Shown: piece by piece, positions 33,009-40,725 of the stretch
How positions within the stretch are numbered: the stretch's first letter is position 1
How the letters are laid out: each line of letters starts with the position of its first letter
Origin: CAZMPJ01 sp964568455
Lineage (GTDB): Bacteria > Margulisbacteria > WOR-1 > O2-12-FULL-45-9
Assembly: GCA_964568455.1 (NCBI GenBank)
Contig: CAZMPJ010000012.1
Location: 1 to 47,625 of the forward strand
Reading direction: 5' to 3'
Length of the DNA stretch: 47,625 nucleotides
Translations under genes and position numbers: made by a program
Notes under the pieces: generated by a model
Databases searched by the model: none
What the model saw: the letters and a program-made list of their open reading frames with translations, nothing else
What the model was told of the DNA's origin: nothing

Positions 33009-33839
33009 ATGATATCTTTTAAAACATTACAAAGTGCAAATCCGCACTTAAGATGGACCCGACAACAACTGGCGCAGAAGATTTTTACACAAGCTATGGC
33101 CAGCCGGAATCCAATAGTGATTGGTGGCCTAACCGGTGTTGGCAAAACAGAATTAGTTCATTTTAGATTAGGGCAAGTGGCTAAAGAGCACGATATTCCT
33201 TTAGCCCAAGTGAACTGTACAACCTCAAGCGGAAGATGGTCAGATATTCAGGAGAGAATCAAACGATATGAAACGTATTCCAATATCCGAATGATTGATA
33301 ACAAACCAGCTATTCTGGTACTAGAAGAAACTGGTCACATTAGTTACCAAACTGAAGAAGATATCAATATAAGAAATATTATTAGCCGAGCGATAAGTAG
33401 AAAATGGACCCCCATCTTTACGCTGCAATCACATATGCTTTCCTCGGTTCCATTCCCTTGTTACTCCACGGTACGCAGCCGACTTGCAAACAATTCCCTT
33501 GGAATAACTCTAAAAACATATGGAAGAAGTGAATCTGAACCACCCACAGTGCATTTCCTGGCAGGAATTTTAAAAGAAGAACTCCTTTCATTTATTGGCC
33601 ATTGGTTTTCTACTGAAGGAAGATCGCGCTGTTCTCTAGAACTACAATCAGCCGACTCTGACCTGGCAGATTTGACAGCAAAACGAGATCAATTATTGGC
33701 TCAAATCAAAGATCCTGAAATGCTCGGACAAATTTATATTCAAACCGGAGGAATGCTCGTTCTCATCTCAGAACTCTTAGAGCATTTATGGACTGGTCAG
33801 CTTTTGGCAGAACCAGAAACATTGGCTCAAATTAAATAG
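33009..33839 (+). CDS. AAA+ ATPase, N-terminal part of a frameshifted gene
   Basis: 276 residues ending at a TAG. Walker A is GGLTGVGKT (39-47) and a Walker B-like ILVLEE lies near residue 110. A sensor-like stretch (WTPIFTLQSHM) and possible Arg finger region (YSTVRSRLANNSLG) follow, consistent with a MoxR-like or other small AAA+ ATPase. The first 47 residues contain no acidic residue. The +1 frame is open across the stop and continues as IDKGATFHWLNEGLPGLRRVF to 34101, so the intact protein would be about 364 residues with a winged-helix-like C-terminus. Target unknown. Confidence 0.75.
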   Translation: MISFKTLQSANPHLRWTRQQLAQKIFTQAMASRNPIVIGGLTGVGKTELVHFRLGQVAKEHDIPLAQVNCTTSSGRWSDIQERIKRYETYSNIRMIDNKPAILVLEETGHISYQTEEDINIRNIISRAISRKWTPIFTLQSHMLSSVPFPCYSTVRSRLANNSLGITLKTYGRSESEPPTVHFLAGILKEELLSFIGHWFSTEGRSRCSLELQSADSDLADLTAKRDQLLAQIKDPEMLGQIYIQTGGMLVLISELLEHLWTGQLLAEPETLAQIK

Positions 33840-34101
33840 AAATTTTATTGACAAAGGAGCTACTTTTCACTGGCTAAATGAAGGATTGCCGGGACTCAGG
33901 AGGGTTTTTCAAAGTGGCCATCGGTTAACCGCGGAAACACCTTTAACTGAAAATACTTATCAACAACTTGGTCATGATCAGCGTCAAGTGATTGATGATG
34001 CTTATAAATTTGGATTTCTTGAGATCAGAGAAGACGGATTAGTCATCCGTCCGAAAATTATGCGCAATTATATAGCCGAGATGGAATCTAGACCCGAATA
34101 A
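33840..34101 (+). pseudogene. C-terminal part of the AAA ATPase, +1 frame
   Basis: An open frame displaced +1 relative to the upstream ATPase. It is open well before the upstream TAG (33837-33839), so skipping one base there joins LAQIK to RNFIDKGATFHWLNEG without loss. The end (GHDQRQVIDDAYKFGFLEIREDGLVIRPKIMRNYI) looks like a winged-helix domain. Independent translation would need a TTG at 33886 without an RBS. It overlaps purA tail to tail by 14 bases. Natural mutation, programmed frameshift or a read error are all possible. Confidence 0.6.
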
Positions 34102-35365
34102 TTTGACCGCGTTCTGCGCCAACAGATACCAAACTAATCCTGGCTTCAGCAATTTCTGCTAATTTTTCTAAATACTTTTTAGCATTTTCAGGCAATTTTG
34201 CATAATCACTTATTTTCGAAGTATCTTCTGTCCAACCTGGCATTTCTTCATAAACTGGTTTACATTCTGCTAAACGATGAATGTCGGTTGGGAAATCAGT
34301 AATCTTTTTACCCTTATATTCATAAGCAGTACAAATTTGAAGTTTGCCTAAACCATCCAGCACATCAAGCTTTGTCACTGCTAACTGGGTCAAACTGTTA
34401 ATTTTTGCTGCATGTTTCATCACTACGCCGTCAAACCAGCCGCAGCGGCGAGGTCTGCCAGTAGTTGCTCCATATTCTCCACCCTTTTCACGCAGATCCT
34501 TACCAAGTTTTCCAGGAATCTCGGTTGGAAAGGGTCCACTACCAACTCTGGTCACATAAGCTTTAACCACCCCAATTATTTCATCAATTACTTTTGGTCC
34601 AATACCAGCGCCAGGACAAGCCCCACCAGAAATCGGGTTTGAGCTGGTAACAAAAGGATAAGTACCTTGATCAACATCCAACATCGCGCCCTGCGCACCC
34701 TCTAAAAGCACCTTTTTCTTTTTATCAATCGCGTTTTTAATTAAAGCTGTTGATTCTTCTACCACATATTTTTTAATGCTATGCGCGTAACCAAGATATT
34801 CGTTTAAAAGCTTATCAAAATTTAATTTTTTATCAAATTTATAAAATTTATCCAGTAAAAAGCTTTTTTCTTCAATGTTCCAGGCTAGTTTTTCTTTTAA
34901 TACTTTTTCATTATACAAATCAGAAATGCGAACTCCTCGACGGTTAAATTTATCCACATAACAAGGGCCAATCCCCCGGCAAGTAGTACCAATCCTGCCT
35001 GCTTCCATTTTCTTTTCCTGGGCTTGATCTAAATATCTGTGATAAGGAAAAATAACATGAGCTTGCGAAGATATTCTTAGGTTATCTAAAGGAAAGCCTT
35101 GAGTTTTAAGTGTTTCAATTTCTTGAATTAAAACCGCAGGATCAATTACTACTCCGTTTCCAATTACGCATAGAACGTTGGCAAAAAATACTCCGGAAGG
35201 AATCAAGTGCAATTTAAAAGTTTTGTCTTTGATTACTACCGTGTGCCCTGCATTATTTCCACCTTGATAACGCACCACCATATCTATATCCCGAGCCAAG
35301 AGATCCGTGATCTTACCTTTCCCTTCATCTCCCCACTGTGTTCCTACTATTACTGTTACTGACAT
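34088..35365 (-). CDS. purA: Adenylosuccinate synthetase
   Basis: A 425-residue GTP-dependent enzyme joining IMP and aspartate in AMP synthesis. It has the N-terminal GTQWGDEGKGKITDLLA, QGGNNAGHTV, GTTCRGIGPCYVDK, the LEGAQGAMLDVDQGTYPFVTSSNP block and GATTGRPRRCGWFDGV. Length is normal. The ribosome binding site AAGGAG lies just upstream of the ATG. No neighbour on its strand upstream; a dispersed inverted repeat lies in the gap. Confidence 0.97.
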   Translation of the reverse strand: MSVTVIVGTQWGDEGKGKITDLLARDIDMVVRYQGGNNAGHTVVIKDKTFKLHLIPSGVFFANVLCVIGNGVVIDPAVLIQEIETLKTQGFPLDNLRISSQAHVIFPYHRYLDQAQEKKMEAGRIGTTCRGIGPCYVDKFNRRGVRISDLYNEKVLKEKLAWNIEEKSFLLDKFYKFDKKLNFDKLLNEYLGYAHSIKKYVVEESTALIKNAIDKKKKVLLEGAQGAMLDVDQGTYPFVTSSNPISGGACPGAGIGPKVIDEIIGVVKAYVTRVGSGPFPTEIPGKLGKDLREKGGEYGATTGRPRRCGWFDGVVMKHAAKINSLTQLAVTKLDVLDGLGKLQICTAYEYKGKKITDFPTDIHRLAECKPVYEEMPGWTEDTSKISDYAKLPENAKKYLEKLAEIAEARISLVSVGAERGQIIRV

Positions 35366-35391
35366 AATTATCTCCTTATTTAATATTTAAT

Positions 35392-35490
35392 GACAAAATC
35401 CAAATGACAAATAAATCTTTTAAATCCAAATCAAAAACTTCCCGATTTGGATTTTCCCCGATTTATTTGGATTTTGATATTTGTCATTTC
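35392..35490. repeat. Imperfect inverted repeat of the dispersed AT-rich family
   Basis: The left arm (35395-35432) is the reverse complement of the repeat at 128-172 minus 7 bases. The right arm (35444-35490) carries GATTTGGATTTT, GATTTATTTGGATTTTG and ATTTGTCATTT in direct orientation. The two arms could pair into a long hairpin in the 194-base gap between purA and the radical SAM gene. No ORF of its own is seen. Confidence 0.6.
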
Positions 35491-35525
35491 TTTTCCACAA
35501 AGGACTGGTTATTTTAGCACAAAAG

Positions 35526-35553
35526 TGAAATTAAATGAAGGAGTTATCGATAA
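35526..35553 (+). promoter_or_regulatory. Sigma-28-type promoter of the radical SAM-PHP operon
   Basis: TGAAA (35526-35530), 15 bases, ATCGATAA (35546-35553). The ATG at 35560 follows 6 bases later, so the transcript should be leaderless; the AAGGAG at 35538-35543 lies inside the promoter spacer and would not be in the RNA. Confidence 0.75.
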
Positions 35554-35559
35554 ATAAGT

Positions 35560-36696
35560 ATGCTAATACCCGGAAAAGTACAAGCAGCCAAAAGTTTTTT
35601 GAAAGCGCGACAAACTATAATTAGTCGTGTAAGAAATAGTGGGAAACAACGCGGTCTTATTTTTAGACCAACAAGCATATCATTAGGCCTAACAGATTCA
35701 TGTAATAATCAATGCAAATATTGCTCTGCTAGCGTAGGCCCTGACGGAAAACAAAGTATGCCTATAACAACAATCCTCGAACTTTCTCGTCAAATAAGAA
35801 CAGAAACAGAATTTGACATTGTTGTCCTAACTGGCGGAGAACCATCTACTCAATTAGAGACTTTTAATTTCGCTATAGACAGAGCAGCTCAAAGTGCTCT
35901 TATACTATGTATTCAAACTAATGGCATCATGCCTGAAGGTGCGCGAAATGCCATTTTTAACACAATTATGCGTTCTACTCTTTTTGGCGCCAAATTAAAC
36001 TGTTTACAATTTAATTTATCTTATTCAGTTTCCAGAACAGAAGAACAAACAGCTGCTTTACTTGATTTTATCAGGGATTTTTCCGGAAGGTCTTTTAATA
36101 TTATGCTACAGAGCATATTTATTGAGATGTTACGTGAAACAGCAGAAAGTGATTCGGAAATACGACAACTACAAGAGCAACTCGGCGATAAACTTACACC
36201 TTTTGAACAAAACTTTTTGGCTCATCGCAAACAACTAGACATGGAAAGTTATTGGCCACTATTAATAGGAAAAGGTAAAAATTTAAGAGGCACTCCTTTG
36301 GGTAATTTTATCAGGCAGCAAAAAAGTCCATTAAATTTTAATCGCTATCGAAGATTAGAGCAGGATGACAAAGACATAATTGCGGTTGATCCAGCTGGCT
36401 TTGTCTATCCTTCAGGCCTTTACATGTACATGGGACTTTACCCAATTGGACATATTGATAGCGGCTCACTGACCCAAATCATTGAAAACGCAAATTATGA
36501 CCCCTTATCAATAATGATAGATGGTGGGAAAGCAGAAATCTTATTTAAAATAGCTTGTGAACTTTACCCTGAATTTGAAGGTTTAACAGAGGAATGCGCA
36601 GACCCTTTTGAAGTTATCGCTGATATTCTCGAAGATCATGAAAAAGCCCTGGCAATTTTAGACAGAGCAGCTGATTGGGTGATAGGAAATGGGTAA
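35560..36696 (+). CDS. Radical SAM protein of unknown substrate
   Basis: A 378-residue protein with C48-x3-C52-x2-C55 (TDSCNNQCKYCSAS), which binds the [4Fe-4S] cluster, and TGGEPS (about 94-99), the SAM-contacting motif. Residues about 60-230 fit the partial TIM barrel. The C-terminal part (about 270-378) has few cysteines, so a full SPASM domain is unlikely, though IIAVDPAGFVYPSGLYMYMGLYPIGHI resembles SPASM/twitch substrate regions. The first 45 residues have nine Lys/Arg and no acidic residue. The PHP gene starts directly after its stop (TAA-ATG). Reaction unknown. Confidence 0.85.
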   Translation: MLIPGKVQAAKSFLKARQTIISRVRNSGKQRGLIFRPTSISLGLTDSCNNQCKYCSASVGPDGKQSMPITTILELSRQIRTETEFDIVVLTGGEPSTQLETFNFAIDRAAQSALILCIQTNGIMPEGARNAIFNTIMRSTLFGAKLNCLQFNLSYSVSRTEEQTAALLDFIRDFSGRSFNIMLQSIFIEMLRETAESDSEIRQLQEQLGDKLTPFEQNFLAHRKQLDMESYWPLLIGKGKNLRGTPLGNFIRQQKSPLNFNRYRRLEQDDKDIIAVDPAGFVYPSGLYMYMGLYPIGHIDSGSLTQIIENANYDPLSIMIDGGKAEILFKIACELYPEFEGLTEECADPFEVIADILEDHEKALAILDRAADWVIGNG

Positions 36697-37764
36697 ATGA
36701 AAATATTACCAACAGCACTAAGAGCAAAATGGAGCAGAAGCTCAAAATCAACTGTCCAGTTAATGGACAAAATGGGTATTGAGTTAAACAGAAAAGGACA
36801 ATGCAAAGGCCAAGTAGATCTTCATATGCATAGCTGGTTTTCTGATGGATTATTTGGTCTTCAACTAGCAATTGCTGCAAACTTTTTAGGATTACAAGCT
36901 GTTGCGCTAGCTGATCATCATACTGGCGATGGAACCGAAAAATTTAGGATTGCCTGTAACAAATTTGGCATAGAAACCGTTCCTTGTATGGAAGTTACAA
37001 CCAGAACTGATAATGGCAGAAAAATGGATGTGCTCTTATATTATCCAACCTATACCAACCAAACACTAGTAACTTGTCTTGAAGCAATTCTAGAAGAAGT
37101 AGATACAGAAATCGAAGTTGCCTTAGATGTTTTAAAACGAGCAGGACTAAAATTGTGGGGACCAAGAACATTAAAACAACATTTTCCAGAAGGACTGCAT
37201 TCTATGCATCATTTAAAGGAAATGTTAAAGAGAAGACAACAACTCGGAAAACTCGGAAAACTTGGACAGCTCATGCAACGAGGAGAACTAGAAGACTTCG
37301 ACGGCCGCGGGGCATTAGGTCAAACATTAGATGCCTTGGGAAGAAGATTTCAGGTTACTATAAATTACCCGAGCATAAAAAACCTCTTATTAATGGCTCA
37401 TGAAGACGGCGCTGTACCTCTTATTGCTCATGCCTGGAGAGGTGGGATTACTCAAAAGACCCTTGAACATTTAAAAAAAGAAGGTCTTTTTGGTCCAGAA
37501 GGATTGATGGGTTTTGAATTGCCAAGTAATCCTTTGGACAAGTGGAATACGGAATTTATGCTCTCTGTGCTAACTGTATTTAGAGAATCAGGTATTGACC
37601 CTGTTATTACTATTGGCAATGATTATCACGGGGGTTGGTCAGATATGGGTGGACCTAAAAAATCTTCTGCCATTCAATTAGGAGAAGAAACCGTAAATCA
37701 TAAAGAAGTTGTACCTCATTTACAAGCCGCCAAAGAAGATAAACGTATTATTGTGATGAGATAG
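36697..37764 (+). CDS. PHP-domain phosphoesterase partnered with the radical SAM gene
   Basis: A 355-residue PHP protein. Metal-binding motifs: VDLHMHSWFSDG (H43, H45), ALADHHTGD, VPCMEVTTR, LIAHAWRGG and GNDYHGG. A helical insert (about 140-225) carries the short repeat LGKLGKLGQL. This is a different branch from the PHP at 11035-11865, with long insert and no close family I can name. The start directly abuts the radical SAM stop, so the two are translated together. N-terminus is basic and free of acid until D24. Overlaps aspS tail to tail by 17 bases. Confidence 0.85.
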   Translation: MKILPTALRAKWSRSSKSTVQLMDKMGIELNRKGQCKGQVDLHMHSWFSDGLFGLQLAIAANFLGLQAVALADHHTGDGTEKFRIACNKFGIETVPCMEVTTRTDNGRKMDVLLYYPTYTNQTLVTCLEAILEEVDTEIEVALDVLKRAGLKLWGPRTLKQHFPEGLHSMHHLKEMLKRRQQLGKLGKLGQLMQRGELEDFDGRGALGQTLDALGRRFQVTINYPSIKNLLLMAHEDGAVPLIAHAWRGGITQKTLEHLKKEGLFGPEGLMGFELPSNPLDKWNTEFMLSVLTVFRESGIDPVITIGNDYHGGWSDMGGPKKSSAIQLGEETVNHKEVVPHLQAAKEDKRIIVMR

Positions 37765-39517
37765 TCTTAATATGAGTCTCTTTTAACTGCTTAGCATCCA
37801 CCACATCCGGCGCGCCAGTCAAAGGACAAATTGCAGATTGAGTTTTTGGGAAAGCGATTACATCACGGATTGACTCCATGCCCGCTAAAATAGCCACAAA
37901 ACGATCTAAGCCTAAAGCAATGCCACCATGTGGAGGAGCGCCATATTCTAAAGCTTCTAAAAGAAAACCAAAACGGCGTTTGGCTTCTTCTTCGGAAAAA
38001 CCTAAGATCTTAAATACTTTCTCTTGAATATCCATGCGGTGAATACGAATTGAACCACCGCCAATTTCCGTTCCATTTAAAACAAAATCATAGGCTTGAG
38101 CTTTAATTGCGCCAGGATCTTTGGCAAAACGTTCTTCAAAGTCATCTAAACTGCCATGCGGTGCGGTAAAAGGATGGTGATGTGAAGCCCAGCGTTTTTC
38201 TGTTTCGCTATATTCAAACAAAGGAAAATCAGTTACCCAGAGAAAGTTATAAGTATTTTTATCAATTAAATTTAATTTCTTACCGAGTTCCAAACGAATA
38301 TTACCTAAGACAGAATAAGCAACCTTGGCTTTATCTGCCACAAAAATTAAAATATCTCCGGTTTCACCCTTCATCTGCTTTACAATTTCATTAACCTGTT
38401 CTGGTTTAAAGAATTTTACAATGGGTGATTTCAAACCTTTTTCAGTAATTGCAATCCAGGCTAAGCCCTTGGCACCCAACTTTTTAGCCGAAGCTTCTAA
38501 ATTATCCATTTCCGCGCGAGAAAACTTTGCTCCACCCTTAACATTAATAGCTTTAACCACCCCACCCTTGGCCACGGTATCTTTAAAAACCTTAAAATCA
38601 ACATCTTTAACTGTTTCAGTTAAATCAACCAGTTCTAAACCAAACCGGGTATCTGGTTTATCGCTACCATAACGGTTCATTGCCTCTTCCCAAGAAAGTC
38701 TAGGAAAAGGAGTCTTAACTTTCATACCAATCGCCTGCATAGTATGAATCATAATTTTTTCAATCGTATCAATCACATCTTTTTCCGTGCAAAATGACAT
38801 CTCAATATCAACTTGAGTAAATTCTGGTTGGCGGTCAGCTCTTAAGTCTTCGTCGCGAAAACATCTTACTATTTGATAATACTTTTCCATGCCAGCCACC
38901 ATGAGTAATTGTTTAAATAATTGTGGTGATTGAGGCAAAGCGTAGAATTTACCTGGATTTACTCGACTGGGAACCAAAAAGTCACGCGCACCCTCTGGGG
39001 TTGATTTGGTTAAAAACGGTGTTTCAATTTCCAAAAACCCATCTTTATCTAAACAATCAGCAATGGCTTTGGCAACTTTGTGGCGAAAGATTAAGTTATT
39101 GCGCATTTTATCTTTGCGCAAGTCTAGATAACGATATTTTAAGCGTACATTTTCATCGGGTTCGGTTTTCGAGTCAGCAATTTCAATAATTGGGGTTTTT
39201 GAAGTGTTTAAAATTTCTAATTCGGAAACCGCCACTTCAATTTCGCCGGTAGGAATATTTTTATTAACAGCTTCTTTACCTCGTTCAACGACTTTTCCTG
39301 TAACAGAAATAACAAATTCACTGCGGATTTTTTCTGCTTTTTTATGCAGGTTTTTATTGGTTACATCAAAAACTACTTGAATATAACCAGAACGATCGCG
39401 CAGGTCAATAAAAATCAGTCCCCCATGATCACGTCTGCGATGCACCCACCCCGCCAGTTGAACTTCTTTATTTAGGTCTTTTCTACTTAATTTTCCGCAA
39501 GAATGATCTCTATACAT
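37748..39517 (-). CDS. aspS: Aspartyl-tRNA synthetase
   Basis: A 589-residue class II synthetase of the bacterial type. An N-terminal OB anticodon-binding domain (LAGWVHRRRDHGGLIFIDLRDRSG) is followed by motif 2 (YQIVRCFRDEDLRADRQPEFTQVDIEMSF), the GAD insertion domain (about 290-420) and motif 3 (GIALGLDRFVAILAG). The C-terminus is IRDVIAFPKTQSA. The GAD domain supports bacterial AspRS. I did not decide whether it is discriminating or non-discriminating (Asn-tRNA). It lies 23 bases after the HD gene on the same strand and may have its own TAAAAT box. Confidence 0.96.
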   Translation of the reverse strand: MYRDHSCGKLSRKDLNKEVQLAGWVHRRRDHGGLIFIDLRDRSGYIQVVFDVTNKNLHKKAEKIRSEFVISVTGKVVERGKEAVNKNIPTGEIEVAVSELEILNTSKTPIIEIADSKTEPDENVRLKYRYLDLRKDKMRNNLIFRHKVAKAIADCLDKDGFLEIETPFLTKSTPEGARDFLVPSRVNPGKFYALPQSPQLFKQLLMVAGMEKYYQIVRCFRDEDLRADRQPEFTQVDIEMSFCTEKDVIDTIEKIMIHTMQAIGMKVKTPFPRLSWEEAMNRYGSDKPDTRFGLELVDLTETVKDVDFKVFKDTVAKGGVVKAINVKGGAKFSRAEMDNLEASAKKLGAKGLAWIAITEKGLKSPIVKFFKPEQVNEIVKQMKGETGDILIFVADKAKVAYSVLGNIRLELGKKLNLIDKNTYNFLWVTDFPLFEYSETEKRWASHHHPFTAPHGSLDDFEERFAKDPGAIKAQAYDFVLNGTEIGGGSIRIHRMDIQEKVFKILGFSEEEAKRRFGFLLEALEYGAPPHGGIALGLDRFVAILAGMESIRDVIAFPKTQSAICPLTGAPDVVDAKQLKETHIKTISSQ

Positions 39518-39540
39518 AATGTGTCATTTTAGCATAAATA

Positions 39541-40635
39541 TTAAAATTTTTCATATTGCCAAACAGCTTCACTATCTGTCATCTTGGCAATCGTATCTAT
39601 AGCTTGTTCAGCTGATTGGCCTTCTTTAGTTGTGTAATAATTAAACAAACCTTCTATATACTGGCGCACCTGCGGTTTAAACGCCATATTTTGCTCGCTA
39701 TAATAAATATGTTCATAGTTAAAGGCAAACAAAGCATCCAAAGCCTTTCTGACAGGCTCGCTCATGGTAATATAATTGTGTCCTCTGCTTTGAGCAATGA
39801 CATCGCGAACCACAGTATCCATTATTTGACCAGCCTTCCAGCCTAAAACAGAAGTGACTGCTGAGGGTAATTGGTCTGGCCTGATTAATTCCAGAACAAG
39901 GGCATCTTCAAGATCCATGGGCAGATAAGCAATGCGATCTGCTAGGCGCACAACACAACCTTCTAAAGTTACGGGGAATTCTGCATCTGACAAAGAATAA
40001 TCCTGCGACGGCCGAATAATAGGATCTTTCCTTTCCCCATCATGTTTGATAATCCCGTCTCTGACTTCAAAACACAAGTTTAAACCAGCCTGTCCCCGCG
40101 AGTTTATCGCCAGCTGATCAACTACCCGTAAACTGTGACGATTATGCTTAAATGGCCGGCCCAAATGTTGCTGACTAAGCTCACTTAAAATCCTTTCCCC
40201 TTCGTGACCAAAAGGTGGATGACCAAAATCATGACCTAAAGCAATGGCTTGGGCTAAATCTTCATTTAAACCCAGGGCCCGGCAAATAGTTTTAGCTACA
40301 TCAGCTACCTTAATAACATGAGTCAAGCGATGATGAATTACCGGCAGAGTAGGAAAAGACAAAAGAAGCTTGGAAAAAACCTGGGTCTTGCCACTCAAAC
40401 GGGCAAAATATTCTGAATAAGTAATTCGACCAATATCCCGAGCAAAATCAGTGCGAAAATCACAAGCAGTTTCCGGCTTAACCCGGCCACGTGATCGAGT
40501 ACTGCGGCAAGCATACGGAGAAAGCGTAACCAATTCTTTGACCTGAACCAGGCGCCGCGTTACTGCCGGCTGGACAACACCCCACCCTAATTGAGCCGCA
40601 TTTAAAGCCAAACTTTTAACCAACGAACTTTTCAT
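39541..40635 (-). CDS. HD-domain dNTP triphosphohydrolase-like protein (dGTPase family)
   Basis: A 364-residue protein resembling dGTPase family HD hydrolases: FRTDFARDIGRITYSEYFARLSGKTQVF, HHRLTHVIKVADVAKTICRALG, and the HD core ALGHDFGHPPFGHEGE with metal-binding His and Asp residues, then ADRIAYLPMDLEDAL. Such enzymes cleave dNTPs to deoxynucleoside and triphosphate, though paralogues can differ. I chose ATG 40633-40635 because TGAGGA lies 9 bases upstream; the more distal ATG (40644) would touch the RBS. The first 33 residues are basic and acid-free. Driven by a sigma-28-type promoter back to back with that of the HD-RecJ gene. Confidence 0.85.
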   Translation of the reverse strand: MKSSLVKSLALNAAQLGWGVVQPAVTRRLVQVKELVTLSPYACRSTRSRGRVKPETACDFRTDFARDIGRITYSEYFARLSGKTQVFSKLLLSFPTLPVIHHRLTHVIKVADVAKTICRALGLNEDLAQAIALGHDFGHPPFGHEGERILSELSQQHLGRPFKHNRHSLRVVDQLAINSRGQAGLNLCFEVRDGIIKHDGERKDPIIRPSQDYSLSDAEFPVTLEGCVVRLADRIAYLPMDLEDALVLELIRPDQLPSAVTSVLGWKAGQIMDTVVRDVIAQSRGHNYITMSEPVRKALDALFAFNYEHIYYSEQNMAFKPQVRQYIEGLFNYYTTKEGQSAEQAIDTIAKMTDSEAVWQYEKF

Positions 40636-40655
40636 TAGATACATTCCTCAAGAAT

Positions 40656-40683
40656 ATATCGTTACTTATTTAAAAAAATTTCA
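40656..40683 (-). promoter_or_regulatory. Sigma-28-type promoter of the dGTPase-like gene
   Basis: Read on the minus strand: TGAAA (40683-40679), 15 bases, AACGATAT (40663-40656). A TGAGGA ribosome binding site follows at 40650-40645. It is divergent from, and next to, the promoter at 40692-40719. Confidence 0.75.
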
Positions 40684-40691
40684 TAATATAT

Positions 40692-40719
40692 TGAAATTTT
40701 CCAAATAACCAGCCGAAGT
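40692..40719 (+). promoter_or_regulatory. Sigma-28-type promoter of the HD-RecJ gene
   Basis: TGAAA (40692-40696), 15 bases, GCCGAAGT (40712-40719). The GCCGA half is the exact FliA consensus. The ATG at 40726 lies 6 bases on, so a leaderless mRNA is expected. Both promoters of this intergenic region are of the same class. Confidence 0.65.
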
Positions 40720-40725
40720 AAAGGT

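Noticed and set aside
38325..38672. A 115-codon plus-strand frame inside aspS
   Set aside because: Antisense to the GAD domain region of aspS, with no promoter or RBS; a shadow.
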